A DNA stretch of 64,000 nucleotides from Dasysyrphus tricinctus (taxonomy: Eukaryota > Arthropoda > Insecta > Diptera > Syrphidae), in contig OY992531.1 in NCBI GenBank assembly GCA_963921185.1, positions 218,303,763-218,367,762 on the forward strand, given 5' to 3'. A program made the translations under genes and the position numbers. The stretch's first letter is position 1, and every line of letters begins with the position of its first letter. The notes under the pieces were generated by a model. It saw nothing but the letters and a program-made list of their open reading frames with translations, ran no database searches and was not told the DNA's origin. Positions 36,661 through 49,189 of this stretch are shown piece after piece.

Positions 36661-36858
36661 AACACAACAGCTGATTATGACAACAGATTGTAGGTCTGTT
36701 CGTTAACTGATTTCGTTTTCGAAGTTTTATAACAGAGTTTTATAAAAGTTCGAACACCTGAATAGGAATCATAAAAGATCTTTTATGCTGAAAATCTTTT
36801 ATGATTCATAGCAGAAAATTCATAGCAGAATAACAGATGTGGCAGAATGGGCCTAATT

Positions 36859-37224
36859 AATGCACAATGCTAAGGAAAAATGGAAAAAGTACCTTTGAAA
36901 ATGTGTGTCCTTATTCATTTGAAGTGGAGTGTAAATGTTTGGATTCTTTTTGTGTTGGTAATTGCGTTTGTCAAAGGTGCCGAGTTCTTAGCTGTCACTT
37001 TGACTTTGACAATTTGGTAGAGATCTCTATGGAAACCCCCATATGAAACTCACGACTTCGGATTCAATCTTCCCAATCTAGACAGGGTCTAGGTTAAACC
37101 AATGCAAGCTGAATTCGTTCATTTGATGAAAAACTTCAAATAGGATATTTGACAGCAAACTTTAAAAATTAAAATTTAAAAATTTCGTGTTTTCGTTTTA
37201 TTTTGTAGGTCCAAATTTTATAAT
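36859..37224. other. Upstream region of the 37225 gene
   Basis: Spacer between the outer TIR element and the start codon at 37225; it probably contains the promoter and 5' UTR. No specific motif recognised. Confidence 0.4.
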
Positions 37225-38599
37225 ATGGACAAAATAGCCGAACAATTGGACAAAGTGGATTTCTTAGATGTATGTAAATGAAAAGCTTTATATATCATTG
37301 AATATTTTTGAATTAACAAAACTTGAGTACGCCACCACCAAGTTTATAAATGTTGGAGTTGTAGCTATGTACATATCTCAGGAATGCTAACTCGATAATC
37401 AGACCCCTTTGGTGGTGCTCAGTCTGGTATGGTCGGAAACCAAGCGCATCAGAAACCGATGTACTACATAGCGCCCTACCGAAGCCACTTGAGCTCAACC
37501 CCAATGCAGGTTTCATTGTTTAGCAATTACAACTAGCGACTAACATTTTTACTAGCCCTTTCAAGCTTGGTGGTCAGTCGGTTTCTTTCTTTGATACCGA
37601 AGCCACCAATTCGTTTGACAAGGGGCGGGATTAGTTCAAACATAAAAAAAGGAAACTGACTGAAAAATAAGGTTAGGTGCGTTAGTTGAAATACTAGTCG
37701 CCGGTTTCAATCGATGAACTGATTTACAAAAATGAATTGTTATTATTGTTTTTAAAAATGTTTTCATCTATCATTCAGCTTCTATATTTTTAAGACAGGC
37801 CTGATACTTTTTAAATTGGCTTATGTTTAAACTATGTTTATTACAGATTTATGACGAAATTGCTGAAATTCCAATAACAAACGAACAAGTGGTAAAAATG
37901 TGCATTACAATCCCATGCAAAGTAGATCTTCGTAAAGTCAACTTAGTTTATTTAGTTGAACAAAAGTACAAAAACAAACTATCAACTTATAAGAAGAGCA
38001 AAATTTTAAAATGGTTAAAAGTCAATCTGCCACGACTATTACCAAATCCTGAAGCTAAATATTTAAGATGGCACGAACGCCATAAGCGCAGAAAGAAAAT
38101 TGAATGGATAAATAGAAAGGCTCAAGCAGTACAACAATTACCTCCGCCAATAATAGTTGGTTCTTCAGATTCTGAAGGAGAATATGGAGAGTCTTCTGGC
38201 GGCGTCGGTTTGGTGAACAAAACAGCAATGGTTGATTCATTGACAGCTCAATCAGACTCGTCAGCCCGAACATTTGAAACTGTTATTCGATCTCAACCAA
38301 AATCTACGCATCTCGTTATGTCGGGATTTTTAGGCTTAATAGAAGCTTCTAATACAACTATAGACAGTTACGAGTTACCGCCTCAATTCTCAAACACTGT
38401 TTCAAGTACTCAAGGAGTCGATGCAGAATCAATGGGACCTCTTGACAATCATAACAGAGTCGAAAAGAATGAAAAGTTGTCAAAAGAACTTCCTAGAAAA
38501 ATGATGGTTCAACAATCCGAAGATTTTTCATCTCAGGATGATCCATACACTTCATTTACTTTAGATAATATGGTTACATCCACCCAAGAGTTTGGTTAA
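37225..38599 (+). CDS. Unrecognised two-exon gene, 265 residues
   Basis: Exon 1 (37225-37269) encodes MDKIAEQLDKVDFLD. A 577-bp GT-AG intron follows, then exon 2 (37847-38599) with 250 residues and a TAA stop; an AATAAA lies about 60 bases downstream. The N-terminal half is compact and Lys-rich, with KKSKILKWLKVNLPRLLPNP followed by a basic stretch (RHKRRKKIEWINRK) that could be a nuclear signal or nucleic-acid contact. The C-terminal half is Ser/Thr/Gln-rich and probably disordered (SSDSEGEYGESSGG). No membrane segment or signal peptide. I recognise no family. A long open frame, clean splice phase and poly(A) signal support a real gene. It points tail to tail at Marcal1. Confidence 0.75.
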
Positions 38600-39108
38600 T
38601 ATTAGTTTAAGCTTTTGCTGTATTAGTTTAATTGTTTAGGTTTAAAATTATGTATATGAAAATAAATATCAATATTATTGTTGAATTTTCTTCAGTACCT
38701 TTTGTACAAACATTGAATACTTTAGTATTTTAATTTACGTATATATGTAGCTTTATGTTGATGTTCCTTCCAGAAAAGCCGGACCAGTCGTCGTTTTCTT
38801 GAACGAGTTTTAAGAACATGAACTTCCTTGCTTCAAGCAGACGTACTAACACGTTCACTGTCAAATTTTTAAACTTGGTTTTTATGATTGATTTTACAAT
38901 GTAGAAATGCTCATTATGTAGAATCTTTTTATGGAAAAATACATACATTTAACTATAAACGGTTCCCAACAAAGCATTCGCGCTTGATCGGCTGCAATAG
39001 ACAATCTTCTCAGAATCAAAAAAATAGATTAAATCAAAGACATTATAATAATTAACAAATATTTAATACAACCAACAAAACATATAGTTTACAAAAATAA
39101 ATAATTAA

Positions 39109-42100
39109 TCAAAATATCAAATCTTTGAATGCGTCGTCATCTTCATCGAAAAGTTCTTCAAAATTGTCTTCAATTTTTTTAGTTACTTCTTCCCGAGCTT
39201 CTGACTTTTGTGGCGGTTGTTTTTCTGTTGATTGTGTCTGTTCTGTTAGCTTTGCTATTGTACTATTATCTTTTTTACTTGGGGTCATATAACTATCAAT
39301 CGGTCTCACCTTAAAAAAAAATTATTTAAATATTCAGAATTTTGTTTGTTCATTTTTATGAATTACAGATAATGGAGCTGATGAATGTTTAGCATCTTGT
39401 AAATCCTCAGAAAAAAGTCCGGCTTTATTCAAGACATCTTGTTTCTGTTTGAGCATATTCCATATTATATCATCGGCTGTTTTGTTAGCCATTAGATACC
39501 TACACGTAACAGCGCCCTTTTGGCCTATTCTGTGAGCTCTGCTTTCAGCTTGTGCCAGTGTCTAATGAAAATAACATAAGCAAAAATTCATATCTGATAT
39601 AATTCACTAAAAAAATAACAAACTTACACTTGGATTCCAGTCTAATTCAGCGAAGACAATAGTTTCAGCGGCTGTTAGAGTTATGCCAGAGTTGCAAGCT
39701 TTCAATGATAGAAGAGCAACTTTGCATGAGGATTTAGTTTGAAATATGTCAACCAATTCCTGTAGAAAATATCAATAATATTTTTCAGACTAAACAAAGC
39801 AAAAAGAAAAAACTTGCATTTAGAACTTACACTTCTCAAATCACTTCTTGTACTGCCATCAATTTTGATGTATTTAACTTTTTGTTTATCTAATGAATCA
39901 CTGATAGCTTCCATCATAACCTTGTGATGAGCAAACACAATAAATTTGATATTCTGTTTAATGAGAGTTTTGAGGTACTCACTGTGAATTTTATAGATTA
40001 AATGATAAATTGATTAAAGATATTAAAAACTGACTTATAATCTTACCACACAGCACGTGCTTTAACAGCTGCTGTCTCGGCATAGAATTTAAGAAGTATG
40101 CATTCCCTGTCTTTGCCTTTACACTTAGATATGTCATCGGTATAGCTTTGTAGTGTCTTGTCAACATCGGAGCCATGCCAAAGGAGCGATGGATCCAGGA
40201 CAACTGTTTCTCTTAAAAGAAGCCAAACAAGAGATGTTCAACATTTTAAAGGTTTTTTTTTTGCTGTCGTTTGTAAACTTAAGATATTTTTTCTTTTTTA
40301 AATTCGTAAAAATCAAAAACTTAAAACGACATACACATGGAAACGCACATGACAAGAATGGGCTTCAGCACATCTGACTATGCAGAATCTACTAGACCCT
40401 TCCGTTTATTCTTCTCATCTCTACATTCACACTCTGGGGTCATAAAGGTTCGATTAGATACGGGTGAGGTAATACGGCTTGCCACATCATCACCCCACTC
40501 AACCTTACAGTTTAAGACAAGATAAAGTTTGTAATACGCACCATTCAGTCTGTGGGGGTTCTAGCGGGGTGGGAGTGGTCTCATTCGACATGCGTGGTTC
40601 TATAGTTTTTTTCCTGCCTGGTCAGATGAAAAAAAATCTTGAAATCTCTTCAACGCAGCCCTTTCGGGCACTGTCACGAACAGGAAATTAATTGTTTTGC
40701 GATTTGGCGAAGTAGACTACCCCGATTTCACCGTTAGTAATTTTTAATCAAAATCGAAACAAATGTCGGCTTGGTGATTTTCCAATATGCAACCGCAGTA
40801 GTGGGAGTCCCGTTTTTTAAGTCAAAGACTACGAGAATTTATGATATCAATCTGTGAAAACAATTTATTGAAGGGATTCATATAAAAACAACTACTTGGT
40901 GGGGGTGGACGTTTCTGAATTTTGAAAAACAATATATCGTCGTCTTTCAATGGAAACTCCTTAAGATAGTCTCTTTTTTTCAAAGCTACCGTCTGAAGAT
41001 ACGCCATATTTTCAATTCGGTTTCAGTTCGAAGCCTATAACTAGAGTTCCAAAGGTCAGACAGAAATTTTTAAATCAAGTAGAAATACTAGGCAATATTT
41101 AAGTGTGAAAATTTTGTTAGGTTCTTCCAAAAATAAATTGATAGGTTAGTTAAAGACAATTCGATCTATATCCGTCAACTTTCTGGCCTTAATGCATTGT
41201 AATAAAACAAAGGTAAATATACATACCTTAACTTTTCAGCCAGCTGAGGAAGAACATCTGCTTTTACACGCCGCACCATAAATTTTAATTTAAGCACAAC
41301 ATTAAGTTCAGGTAGATTTGATTGGCCGGAAGCATCCCACCCAAAATTTGTTTGTTTTGCAGCACAGTATCGCGACGCTAATCAAAAAAAAAAATTACAT
41401 TAATTGTAGTAATAAAATCGATAAATCTAAATCTACTCACTGTAATCGATAAAATTAAAAAACCGTCTATCAATCATTTGCAACTGACTAAACAGTTCAA
41501 GAGGCCTTGAAAGGGCTGGAGTGCCAGACAATAAAATCACCCTTCTTGCTTGTTTAGATAAACGATCAGCAACAACAGTACATTTTGCTTTGCCGTTCTT
41601 AAGAGTGTGTGATTCATCAAGAATTAAAACACCAAACTTTTTCTCCAACAGCATTTCTGTACTTTTTTCCATAAGATTGTAACTGGTTATGAGGACTTTG
41701 GCATCGCCAGTGTATTGCTGTTTGGCACTTAGCACACATATATTATGAACTAAAACAGAAGGGAGGAGTTCTTGTACATGCTTCGCCCAAGAATCTCTAA
41801 TTAGAAAAGACAAACTAATAAAGCTATCCAAAGGCAAAAGTTATAAAAACTTACCTTGTTGAAGCTGTCGTGCAAATAAATAAAGGCCAATCTTCTCGGT
41901 AAAAATCAGCTATTGCTAAGGCTTGATAAGTCTTTCCAAGTCCCATCTCATCACCGATCATGACTCGACCATGCTTAGATATCCCAAACACAACTCCTTC
42001 TTTTTGAAATGGTAGAAGTTTCTCAACAAGCCTAGGCTCGATTGATGCTAAACATGAAGCGTCTGGTTCCTTCACTGGGGTCTGGCAAAGTTTGAGTATA

Positions 42101-42825
42101 TTCTTTGGTATGATTCCTATCACAACGTAAGGCTTTAGACCAGCACATCGCTCCTGAACTAACTGATAGTCATTCACACAGAAGCTCCAAATCTTTGTAC
42201 TGTTATCTAGAATAAAAATTTAGTATTTTTTCTACCAACCATATAGATAATTGTTTCTACCGTAAGCCTTCGAAGGTATTGACTTGAAAACTTCAATGAG
42301 CTGTGCATTATATCCAGACATGTTAGCTGCGAATCTGTATGGTGTAACCAAGTAGCAAGTGCACGTAACACTTTGCACAAAAACAGGAGCAATTTTAGTT
42401 TTATTGTCCGTTATGAGAGTATTTTTAAATACACTGCTCCCAGTTGAAGACTGCTGCTGTGGACTACCTCCGTAAGGTCTTGAATAAGGATGGCTGCTGT
42501 TTCGTGCTTCATTTCTATTGGCAAATGTGGAACTTTGTTTAATTGCTTTTAAGAAATCTGCAGCTTTGTTTTCTGTATTAGATTTGTAAAAGTTTTGTAC
42601 TGGACTTGTTATTGTTTTTGAAGCAGTTGGTGCAGATGGCGATGATGAGGAACTGGCTGCTTTTGAGGCTTGAACTGAATTGTTTTTGGATGGTAAAGAA
42701 GAAGCAGAAGGTAATTGTTTGGGTACCACTACTGTTTTATTAGGAAGTTGATTCTTTTTTGCTTTTAGTTTTTCCAAAGCTATTCGCTTCTTCTCAGCAA
42801 TTTCTGCAGCACTACATGTGGACAT
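39109..42825 (-). CDS. Marcal1: SMARCAL1-type annealing helicase (9 exons)
   Basis: SNF2-family ATPase that rewinds RPA-coated single-stranded DNA at stalled replication forks in the nucleus. Exons: 42825-42261, 42206-41855, 41796-41441, 41377-41227, 40211-40047, 39981-39831, 39759-39628, 39561-39367 and 39309-39109, phase-consistent, 755 residues. The N-terminal EIAEKKRIALEKLKAKK resembles the RPA-binding helix. A Ser-rich linker leads to a HARP domain at about 146-205. Walker A is GDEMGLGKT (273-281), the DEAH-type box is LDESH (366-369), and helicase motif VI is QAESRAHRIGQ (628-638). An acidic C-terminus ends FDEDDDAFKDLIF. Intron 4 is about 1 kb; the others are about 50-80 bp. Start set at MSTCSAAE rather than an upstream in-frame ATG, because the family begins near the RPA helix. 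Confidence 0.95.
40212..41226. other. Large intron 4 of Marcal1
   Basis: The only long intron in the gene. It holds coding-like but unrecognised stretches: about 40380-40690 (plus), and a 61-codon minus frame at 40822-41007 (KKRDYLKEFPLKDDDILFF). Neither links in phase to the Marcal1 exons. They may be remnants of an inserted repeat or gene fragment. Confidence 0.4.
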
Positions 42826-43048
42826 TTTTAAAATTTTAATATATCTAGACGAATTTTTAATTTTAAACAAAATACTAATTTTATTTTTGTTTTTAGTAGA
42901 CTTGTTGCGGGAAAAGTGAAGTGATGTTTTAGATCAGGTATGTTCGCGTACTATTTTGAATTGGCAGCTTTACCGGGTATTATGCTGGAGTTACATCAAG
43001 CGTCTTATGCAATGTTTCCACCAAAGGCTTATCTCAGTTCAGATTTAA
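42826..43048. other. Upstream region of Marcal1
   Basis: Probable promoter and 5' UTR. About 42985-43045 contains 'tgtttccaccaaaggctt', also present near 456-480, so part is repeat sequence. Confidence 0.4.
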
Positions 43049-43277
43049 GGTAAGAACGCACTCGATGGAACTGCACTTTAGTGGAACTGAACTTGAAAAT
43101 ATTTTTTGCATGAAATTGTTAGAGCTATGTTGGACTAAGAACAGCTGAACTTCACGGTTCGGCACTATATGTGCGATTTGATAATCTGACCAACTATGCC
43201 GTGGCTTAAGCTCCGTTCAGTTCCGTTGGCGTTGCCACAAAATAACTGCACTGCACACCATCGAGTGTGGTCTTACC
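43049..43277. repeat. MITE with TTTAA target duplication
   Basis: Ends 'ggtaagaacgcactcgatgg' and, inverted, 'ggtaagaccacactcgatgg'. TTTAA flanks both sides (43044-43048, 43278-43282). The 229-bp interior is palindromic near the ends (aactgca, gtggaact). No coding content. Confidence 0.82.
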
Positions 43278-43649
43278 TTTAATACTTACCACATTTTATT
43301 ATCCAGATGATCTGATCCGGATCAGATCATGATAAATTAAACAGACTGCATCTTAATGACAGGAGTATTGTATACCCATCTCTTTTTACCTTACATTTGT
43401 TTATTTTTCATGTGTCTGTTGCCTCTTTTCTTTGCACTACTGACACACATTCACAATAGTAAATAGTCTCCATCTGCCGGAGTGAAAACTAGTTTTTGGA
43501 TAATTGAAAAAGATCCAGATAAAAAGCAGGATCTGATGTTGTTTTTGTAATTACGTGATTGTGTTGTACACACAAAATCGTGTACAAATCAATTTTAGCG
43601 GTTCCACAACAATTGAGTTTAAAATTTATGACAGATAACGCATAAGTAT

Positions 43650-44823
43650 ACTAGGTGTGTTTTTTTCCTTACCCGAATGGGCTTGGACGAAAAAACGACG
43701 TCGGGGCTAAGCAATTTACATTTTAAAAGCAACAACAACTAACGAAACAAATTTGTTTACAGGCTCTCCCAAACCAACACGAAATCATAGCAAATCATTT
43801 GAAAAGACAAGTATTTTGTTCTTGTTGTTTTAGCATAGTACGCAGATCTAGCTAAAACTTCGCTCCCATACAAAATTCTTTCCAAAATTTAGCCAAGCTA
43901 AAATTTAGCCAAGCATTTAAGCCGAGAGGTACGCAGTTCCAGCTAAAAAATCAAATTTTCATTTCTAACTGTACAGCTCTTATCTGTCAAATTTTAGTGC
44001 GTGAAATAATTGTTCGGCACATTATTTTCAAGCTAAATTGTGACAGGTTCTTTTTTTTTGTTAGATTTGTGTGAATTTTACTTTGTGGAAATCAAAATTG
44101 AGAACGAGAAATATTCAAGGACAAACGATTTATCAATACCAAAAGGAAAAATCTATGTTATTTGATTAGATTCACTTGAAATATTGAAATAAAATTCTAT
44201 CCCCCTCATTAATAAACCGCGGATAACAACGTACTAGCGTTTATACATCTGTTAACTAGTAATTCTTATTAACAAATGCGTCATAGTCTGTGACGTGTGT
44301 TAACGTACGGATAACTTTAACTAGCCAGATTCCACGTATAATGAACGGATAACTTCTTAACACATACACGCACACGCGTATGATAGCACCGTTTACTACT
44401 ACCAGTATACACTTCGTAAGGCAGTACATGCATGTGACACATGTATTAGAAAATCACCATAGTTTGATGAAGTGGTGAATTTGGTGAAGTGATAAATACT
44501 GGAAAGATATCATATCTTTTTTAATAAGAAAAGTTATCAAGCGGACAAGTTGTCTATCCGTGTGCCAGTTAACACGTGTGTTAGGGAGCGGATATCAGTT
44601 TTTTATTAATACTGCTGTATGAAATTATTGAATAAAATTTCTTTTCAGAGAACAGCTGTTTTCTGTGATGTAATCTCCACAAAAATCGTGTGTCAAAATT
44701 TAGCTTGGATATTAGTTGGTGTTTAGCTCGACCTGCGTACTAGGCTTTAGCATTGTGTATCTTTCATAATTTGTATCGTTGCGAATGATACGCTATGATT
44801 TCGCGTTGGTTTGGGAGAGCTTT
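43650..44823. repeat. Nested TIR repeats upstream of the 12-kb element
   Basis: A truncated MITE left end at about 43650 matches the 31189 element. At 43762 'gctctcccaaaccaac' and its complement ending at 44823 bound an element of about 1.06 kb. Within it, 'gtacgcag...tagctaaa' (about 43838) and 'tttagctcgacctgcgtac' (about 44725) bound a second. A third palindrome with 'gttaac' motifs lies at about 44205-44620. No coding frame. Confidence 0.65.
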
Positions 44824-45859
44824 AAACTGTGTAATTTCATATTTATATACCATACTGCCCATAATCTCGTAAAGGCACTACATATATCTACAGTTTTCAT
44901 ACTTTCTGAGTTATAAAGGAAAAATATATGGCTGTGGTCAAACAGAACGTGATCCAGCGATAATCAATACTTCACTGGGGAAAGAGGATCCCAGCGATCA
45001 ATTTTGTTTATAAAAAAAACCCGTATAGCACTCTGTTTGCACAGGCCTTTAATCGCTGAGCGCAATCGGAAATTTACAGCCTTATTCATAAACGCATCAT
45101 AGCTTGTGCATAGTGCTATGTACTCGTTATAATGCGTCTGAACGCAAAAACCTTATTCATAAAACTTATGCAACGTTAAATAGACTCATTATGAGCTAAA
45201 CGCGTTTGGAGGTTGAATAGTGGCAACATATAAGGATATTTTAGTATCATATGTCACTAACACACACAAAAGTGAAATATTTAGATATATGCCCACATAC
45301 ATATCTATACCTATTCTTCCCGATAAAAACCATAGAGAACCTATATTATCTAGAGTCGCGACTCGTACCCGTCTTGCCTGAAACACCCGCAAATTTTATT
45401 TGAGCTAATTAAGAGAAAACTCTCTTAAATTCCCTGTCCGTGAATACGTGTGAATTGTGGATACAAATTAAAAATGGCGTCAGTAGCTCAAAAAGGTGAC
45501 GTATGTTTTTTTTATTATGAAAAGTCATAATGACAGTTCTCGGTTATAAATTTGTGAAGTGAAATTTTTTGGTATAATTATTTTCGATCAAAATCAAATA
45601 AAAGTTATTAATAATTAAATTGATCAACAATATAAAAACAACTTAGATATCAAGAGCCCAAAATAGACTGATCTTTTAACACTCGCGCTTGCCGATATGT
45701 TACTCTATTGCTGTGTTTCTTTTTCTTGATTAACTTTGTTTTTGTTTACTTCAATAAGTAGTGCACAACTATTTTCGTTTATTTTTGCAAATGTGTATAT
45801 TTTTGAATTGTATATATTTATTTGTTTTAAATCACACCAAAAAGTGCAACGCGAAAAAT

Positions 45860-46735
45860 TCAATGCACTTTGCATATGATTGTATTGTTAATACTTATAA
45901 AGATAACGCTGAAGCTGCCCTGTCGAGTCTTCTTAGGTTGTACACAATGGTTGTACGGCAAAAAGACAATCAAGATCTTCAAAAAAAATCCAAAGCACCA
46001 TCTCACATGTCACATCTAGTTAATACAGGAACAAATCGGTCCTTCCGTTTACGAGCTGCAGGACTACGAGAACTCTGTGTCATATTCAACACAAAAAGTT
46101 GTCATTTCAGGCCAGTTGGATTTGTGGCGGTGGAAATATTTTGAATCATGAGTTAAGAAATCGAATCTGTGAGTGGAACACCATGTCATACGTTTAGGAA
46201 TTTATTCCGCACCAATCAAAGATCGCTTATTTATTTGTTGTCCTTCTAGATCTGGAACTTCGATGATGAACGGCAGCCCGATACTGGTAATTGAACGAAA
46301 GCAAATACCACACTATAGTGAGCTACCGGTGGACTCCATTCGATTCAAAAGAAAAAAATGCTGGCATCTCAAATGGTGGTTTAACTGCAAATCGTCCCAA
46401 TTCCCTAGCTAAATTCAATTATGCAATTGTAGTAAGCAACAGGCCATTGAGGCAGAGGGAAATGTTTGAAGCAGCTTTAGAAACAATGGTATGCCATTGT
46501 TCCAAAAACAAACCTATAGACGGCGAGTTGAAAATCATCTCCCATTACCCACTATTTGCAGGTATGTATGTATTTCAAAAACAAAATTCTTGCAAAAAAT
46601 TAAATAAAAAAAATGTCTATACACAGGTGTCTCAATATTGGCATCACGAACTTGAATCTCTCCGAGTATGTACACGAAGTGAGGCCCAATTCAATGTTGG
46701 AATGGCTTTGAGTCGGTGATTGGATTGCTCCGAGA
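45860..46735 (+). pseudogene. Unidentified spliced coding remnant
   Basis: Protein-like stretches in changing frames: KDNAEAALSSLLRLYTMVVR (about 45900-45960), MMNGSPILVIERKQIPHYSE (about 46265-46325), then TANRPNSLAKFNYAIVVSNR with LRQREMFEAALETM (about 46385-46490), and KPIDGELKIISHYPLFAG before a GT donor near 46562. After an intron ending in 'acacag' (about 46626), SQYWHHELESLRVCTRSEAQ follows. Frame breaks and stops show it is no longer intact. The residues read like a real protein family, but I cannot name it; it could be the element's own former protein or captured host sequence. Confidence 0.5.
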
Positions 46736-46899
46736 TGACACAAAGTAAAGCCTTGAGAATATGAATGCTTCAAGTGTAAGTAAAATATCTTTTTGAAACC
46801 ACCAACAGTTCATTATCTATTCAAATTTGTATTGTATTTTTTCCCATTGGTTGTGGCCAATTACATTTGAGTGTAAAACCTTAAATTTTTTATATTTTT

Positions 46900-48210
46900 A
46901 GAAACTTTCTTTTTCTTATGGGTTTTGTAATTTTTTTTAGGTTTTGATAGTTGTTCTTCGAGATATTTTTTTAAATAGTTGTTTAAATTAAAAACGACGG
47001 GTTCGAGAACCACGCAGACTGTCTACATTAAGATTAAGTAGCATTTAAATTATTGAATTATAGCTAGTGGTTTTCAAATGTAAGCGTTTTACATCTACAA
47101 CTTTCATATGAATTTCTTTCACTTTCATTTGAATTTCCTTATGAAGGTTTTGATACTTCATACTTATTCTTCAAGACATTTTTTTTTAATACTTGTTTAA
47201 ACTAAAAACTAAACTAAACTAAAACTAAATTAAGACTTACTAGCTTTAAAATTATTCAATTATAGCTAGTGGTTTTCAAATGGAAGCGTTTTACATCTGC
47301 AACTTATATGAATTTCATATGAAGTTCCTTATGAAGGTTTTGATACTTGTTCTTCAAGACAATTTTTAAATATTTGTTTAAACTAAAAACTGGTTTCAGA
47401 ACCACTTAGGCCGTCTAAATTAAGACTTACTAGCTTTTAAATTATTCAATTATAGCTAGTGGTTCTCAAATGCAAGCGTTTTACATCTAAAACTTATATG
47501 AATTTCATATGAAGTTCCCTATGAAGGTTTTGATACTTGTTCTTCAAGACATTTTTTAAAATATTTTTTTAAACTAAAAACTGGTTTCAGAACCTGTTAG
47601 GCCGTCTAAATTAAGACTTAAAAGCATTTAAATTATTGAATTATAGCTACTGGTTTTCAAATGCAAGCGGTTTACATTTACAACTTATGGAAATTTCATA
47701 TGAAGTTCCTTATGAAGGTTTTGATACTTGTTCTTCAAGACATTTTTTTTAAATATTTGTTGAAACTAAAAACTGGTTTCAGAACCACGTAGGCCGTCTA
47801 AATTAAGACTTACTAGCTTTTAAATTATTCAATTATAGCTAGTGGTTCTCAAATGCAAGCGTTTTACATCTACAACTTATATGAATTTCATATGAAGTTC
47901 CCTATGAAGGTTTTGATACTTGTTCTTCAAGACATTTTTTAAAATATTTGTTTAAACTAAAAACTGGTTTCAGAACCTGTTAGGCCGTCTTAATTAAGAC
48001 TTAAAAGCATTTAAATTATTGAATTATAGCTAGTGGTTTTCCAATGCAAGCGGTTTACATTTACAACTTATGGGAATTTCATATGAAGTTCCTTATGAAG
48101 GTTTTGATACTCTTGTTCTTCAAGAAATTTTTTTTAAATATTTGTTTAAATTAAAAACTGGTTTCAGAACCACGCAGGGCGTCTAAATTAAGACTGAAAA
48201 GCATCCTGTT
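46900..48210. repeat. Tandem array, ~190-bp unit, about 7 copies
   Basis: Each unit carries 'atgaaggttttgatacttgt', 'ttaaactaaaaactggtttc', 'ggccgtctaaattaagactt' and 'atagctagtggtt'. 'atgaaggttttgatac' recurs near 47143, 47332, 47522, 47714, 47903 and 48096; the first unit is more diverged. Minisatellite-like, non-coding. Confidence 0.88.
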
Positions 48211-49179
48211 CATGAGACAGATTGCTGAGGCCTCTGAGATATTATTTTTCTGAATATGTCTGTTTGTTTATTTTGTTTATCTTTTATTTTGTCTTTATTT
48301 ATAGATCACAGTCAGAAACTTGGCCAATTAAATCCAGACTTGAAGTTGCCATCAAAAAATGCCGTGAATATGAATTATCGTGGTATTCTTGTCATATTTT
48401 TTTACTCTATTTAATTTTGTATTGTAATTTACAATTTATTTATTGGATGCTTTTATCTGTGTTTGCTTATGGAATTTTAATAAAATACAAAAATTAAATG
48501 TTTGCTGATAACTTAATAATTTTTTTTGCTTGCGATATTGGTAATAAAGGGGAAGTATTGAATTCGTGAAACAAAAAAATCAACATATGTCGAACATATG
48601 TCATTACGATTATAGAGAACACCAGAAATTAACGGCTAACCGATTACAGTCAAAATTTGCGTGCAATAATTTCTATCACCTGTGCAAATTTCAGCCTTCC
48701 AGCCCCACCCTTTGAAAAGATAAAAATACTACATAAGTTCAAATAACCATTGCATAATTTTCAAAAATTTATGATTTTTATCTTTTAACCGGAAGGAATG
48801 TGTTACATGGAAATTGGTTTTCTTCTAGGCCGAGCGAATAGATGTTACACATACAAAAACAGGCAACTTCTCTACTCATTTGTCTTTGCTTTAAAAATAA
48901 CTTATATCTCTCAACTTCGTAAAAAAAAAACTCTTTTCAGCTACTGTTTTGGCAGTAAAAAAATGTCTTTAATTATGTTAAATATTTTTTTACATCAATC
49001 GACTACAAGGTAGAAGGACATTCCGTATTGATCAGTTCAAATAAACAATGTTATATTATTACTAATAATATTTAAAGAACAATGATTGCATTATATAGTT
49101 CGTCATTTTACCGCAGATAGAAATACATATGTCATTAAATTAATTTACTTTTGCCGCACGTTGTTGCCCAATAATTACC
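48211..49179. other. Element interior, nothing recognised
   Basis: AT-rich sequence between the 190-bp array and the dsRBD pseudogene. Frames at 48222-48497 and 48798-49013 are Phe/Leu/Tyr-rich, as expected from AT-rich non-coding DNA, and are not called. Confidence 0.45.
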
Positions 49180-49189
49180 AAATATTGCA

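Larger units (their letters stand above)
28160..36855. mobile_element. 8.7-kb outer TIR element, disrupted
   Basis: Left end 'tgggcctattcggcg' and inverted right end 'taggcccattctgcc' lead into the shared 'ttctgttattctgctatgaa' on both sides. ATT flanks both (28157-28159 and 36856-36858). Inside sit a complete 6.85-kb element (28415-35265), a short coding remnant (35444-35677) and a MITE pair (35998-36660). The TIRs are imperfect, implying age. No transposase recognised. Confidence 0.65.

Noticed and set aside
46900..48210. Regular repeats that could suggest a CRISPR array
   Set aside because: Whole ~190-bp units repeat head to tail with no unique spacers, and the sequence is from a eukaryote.
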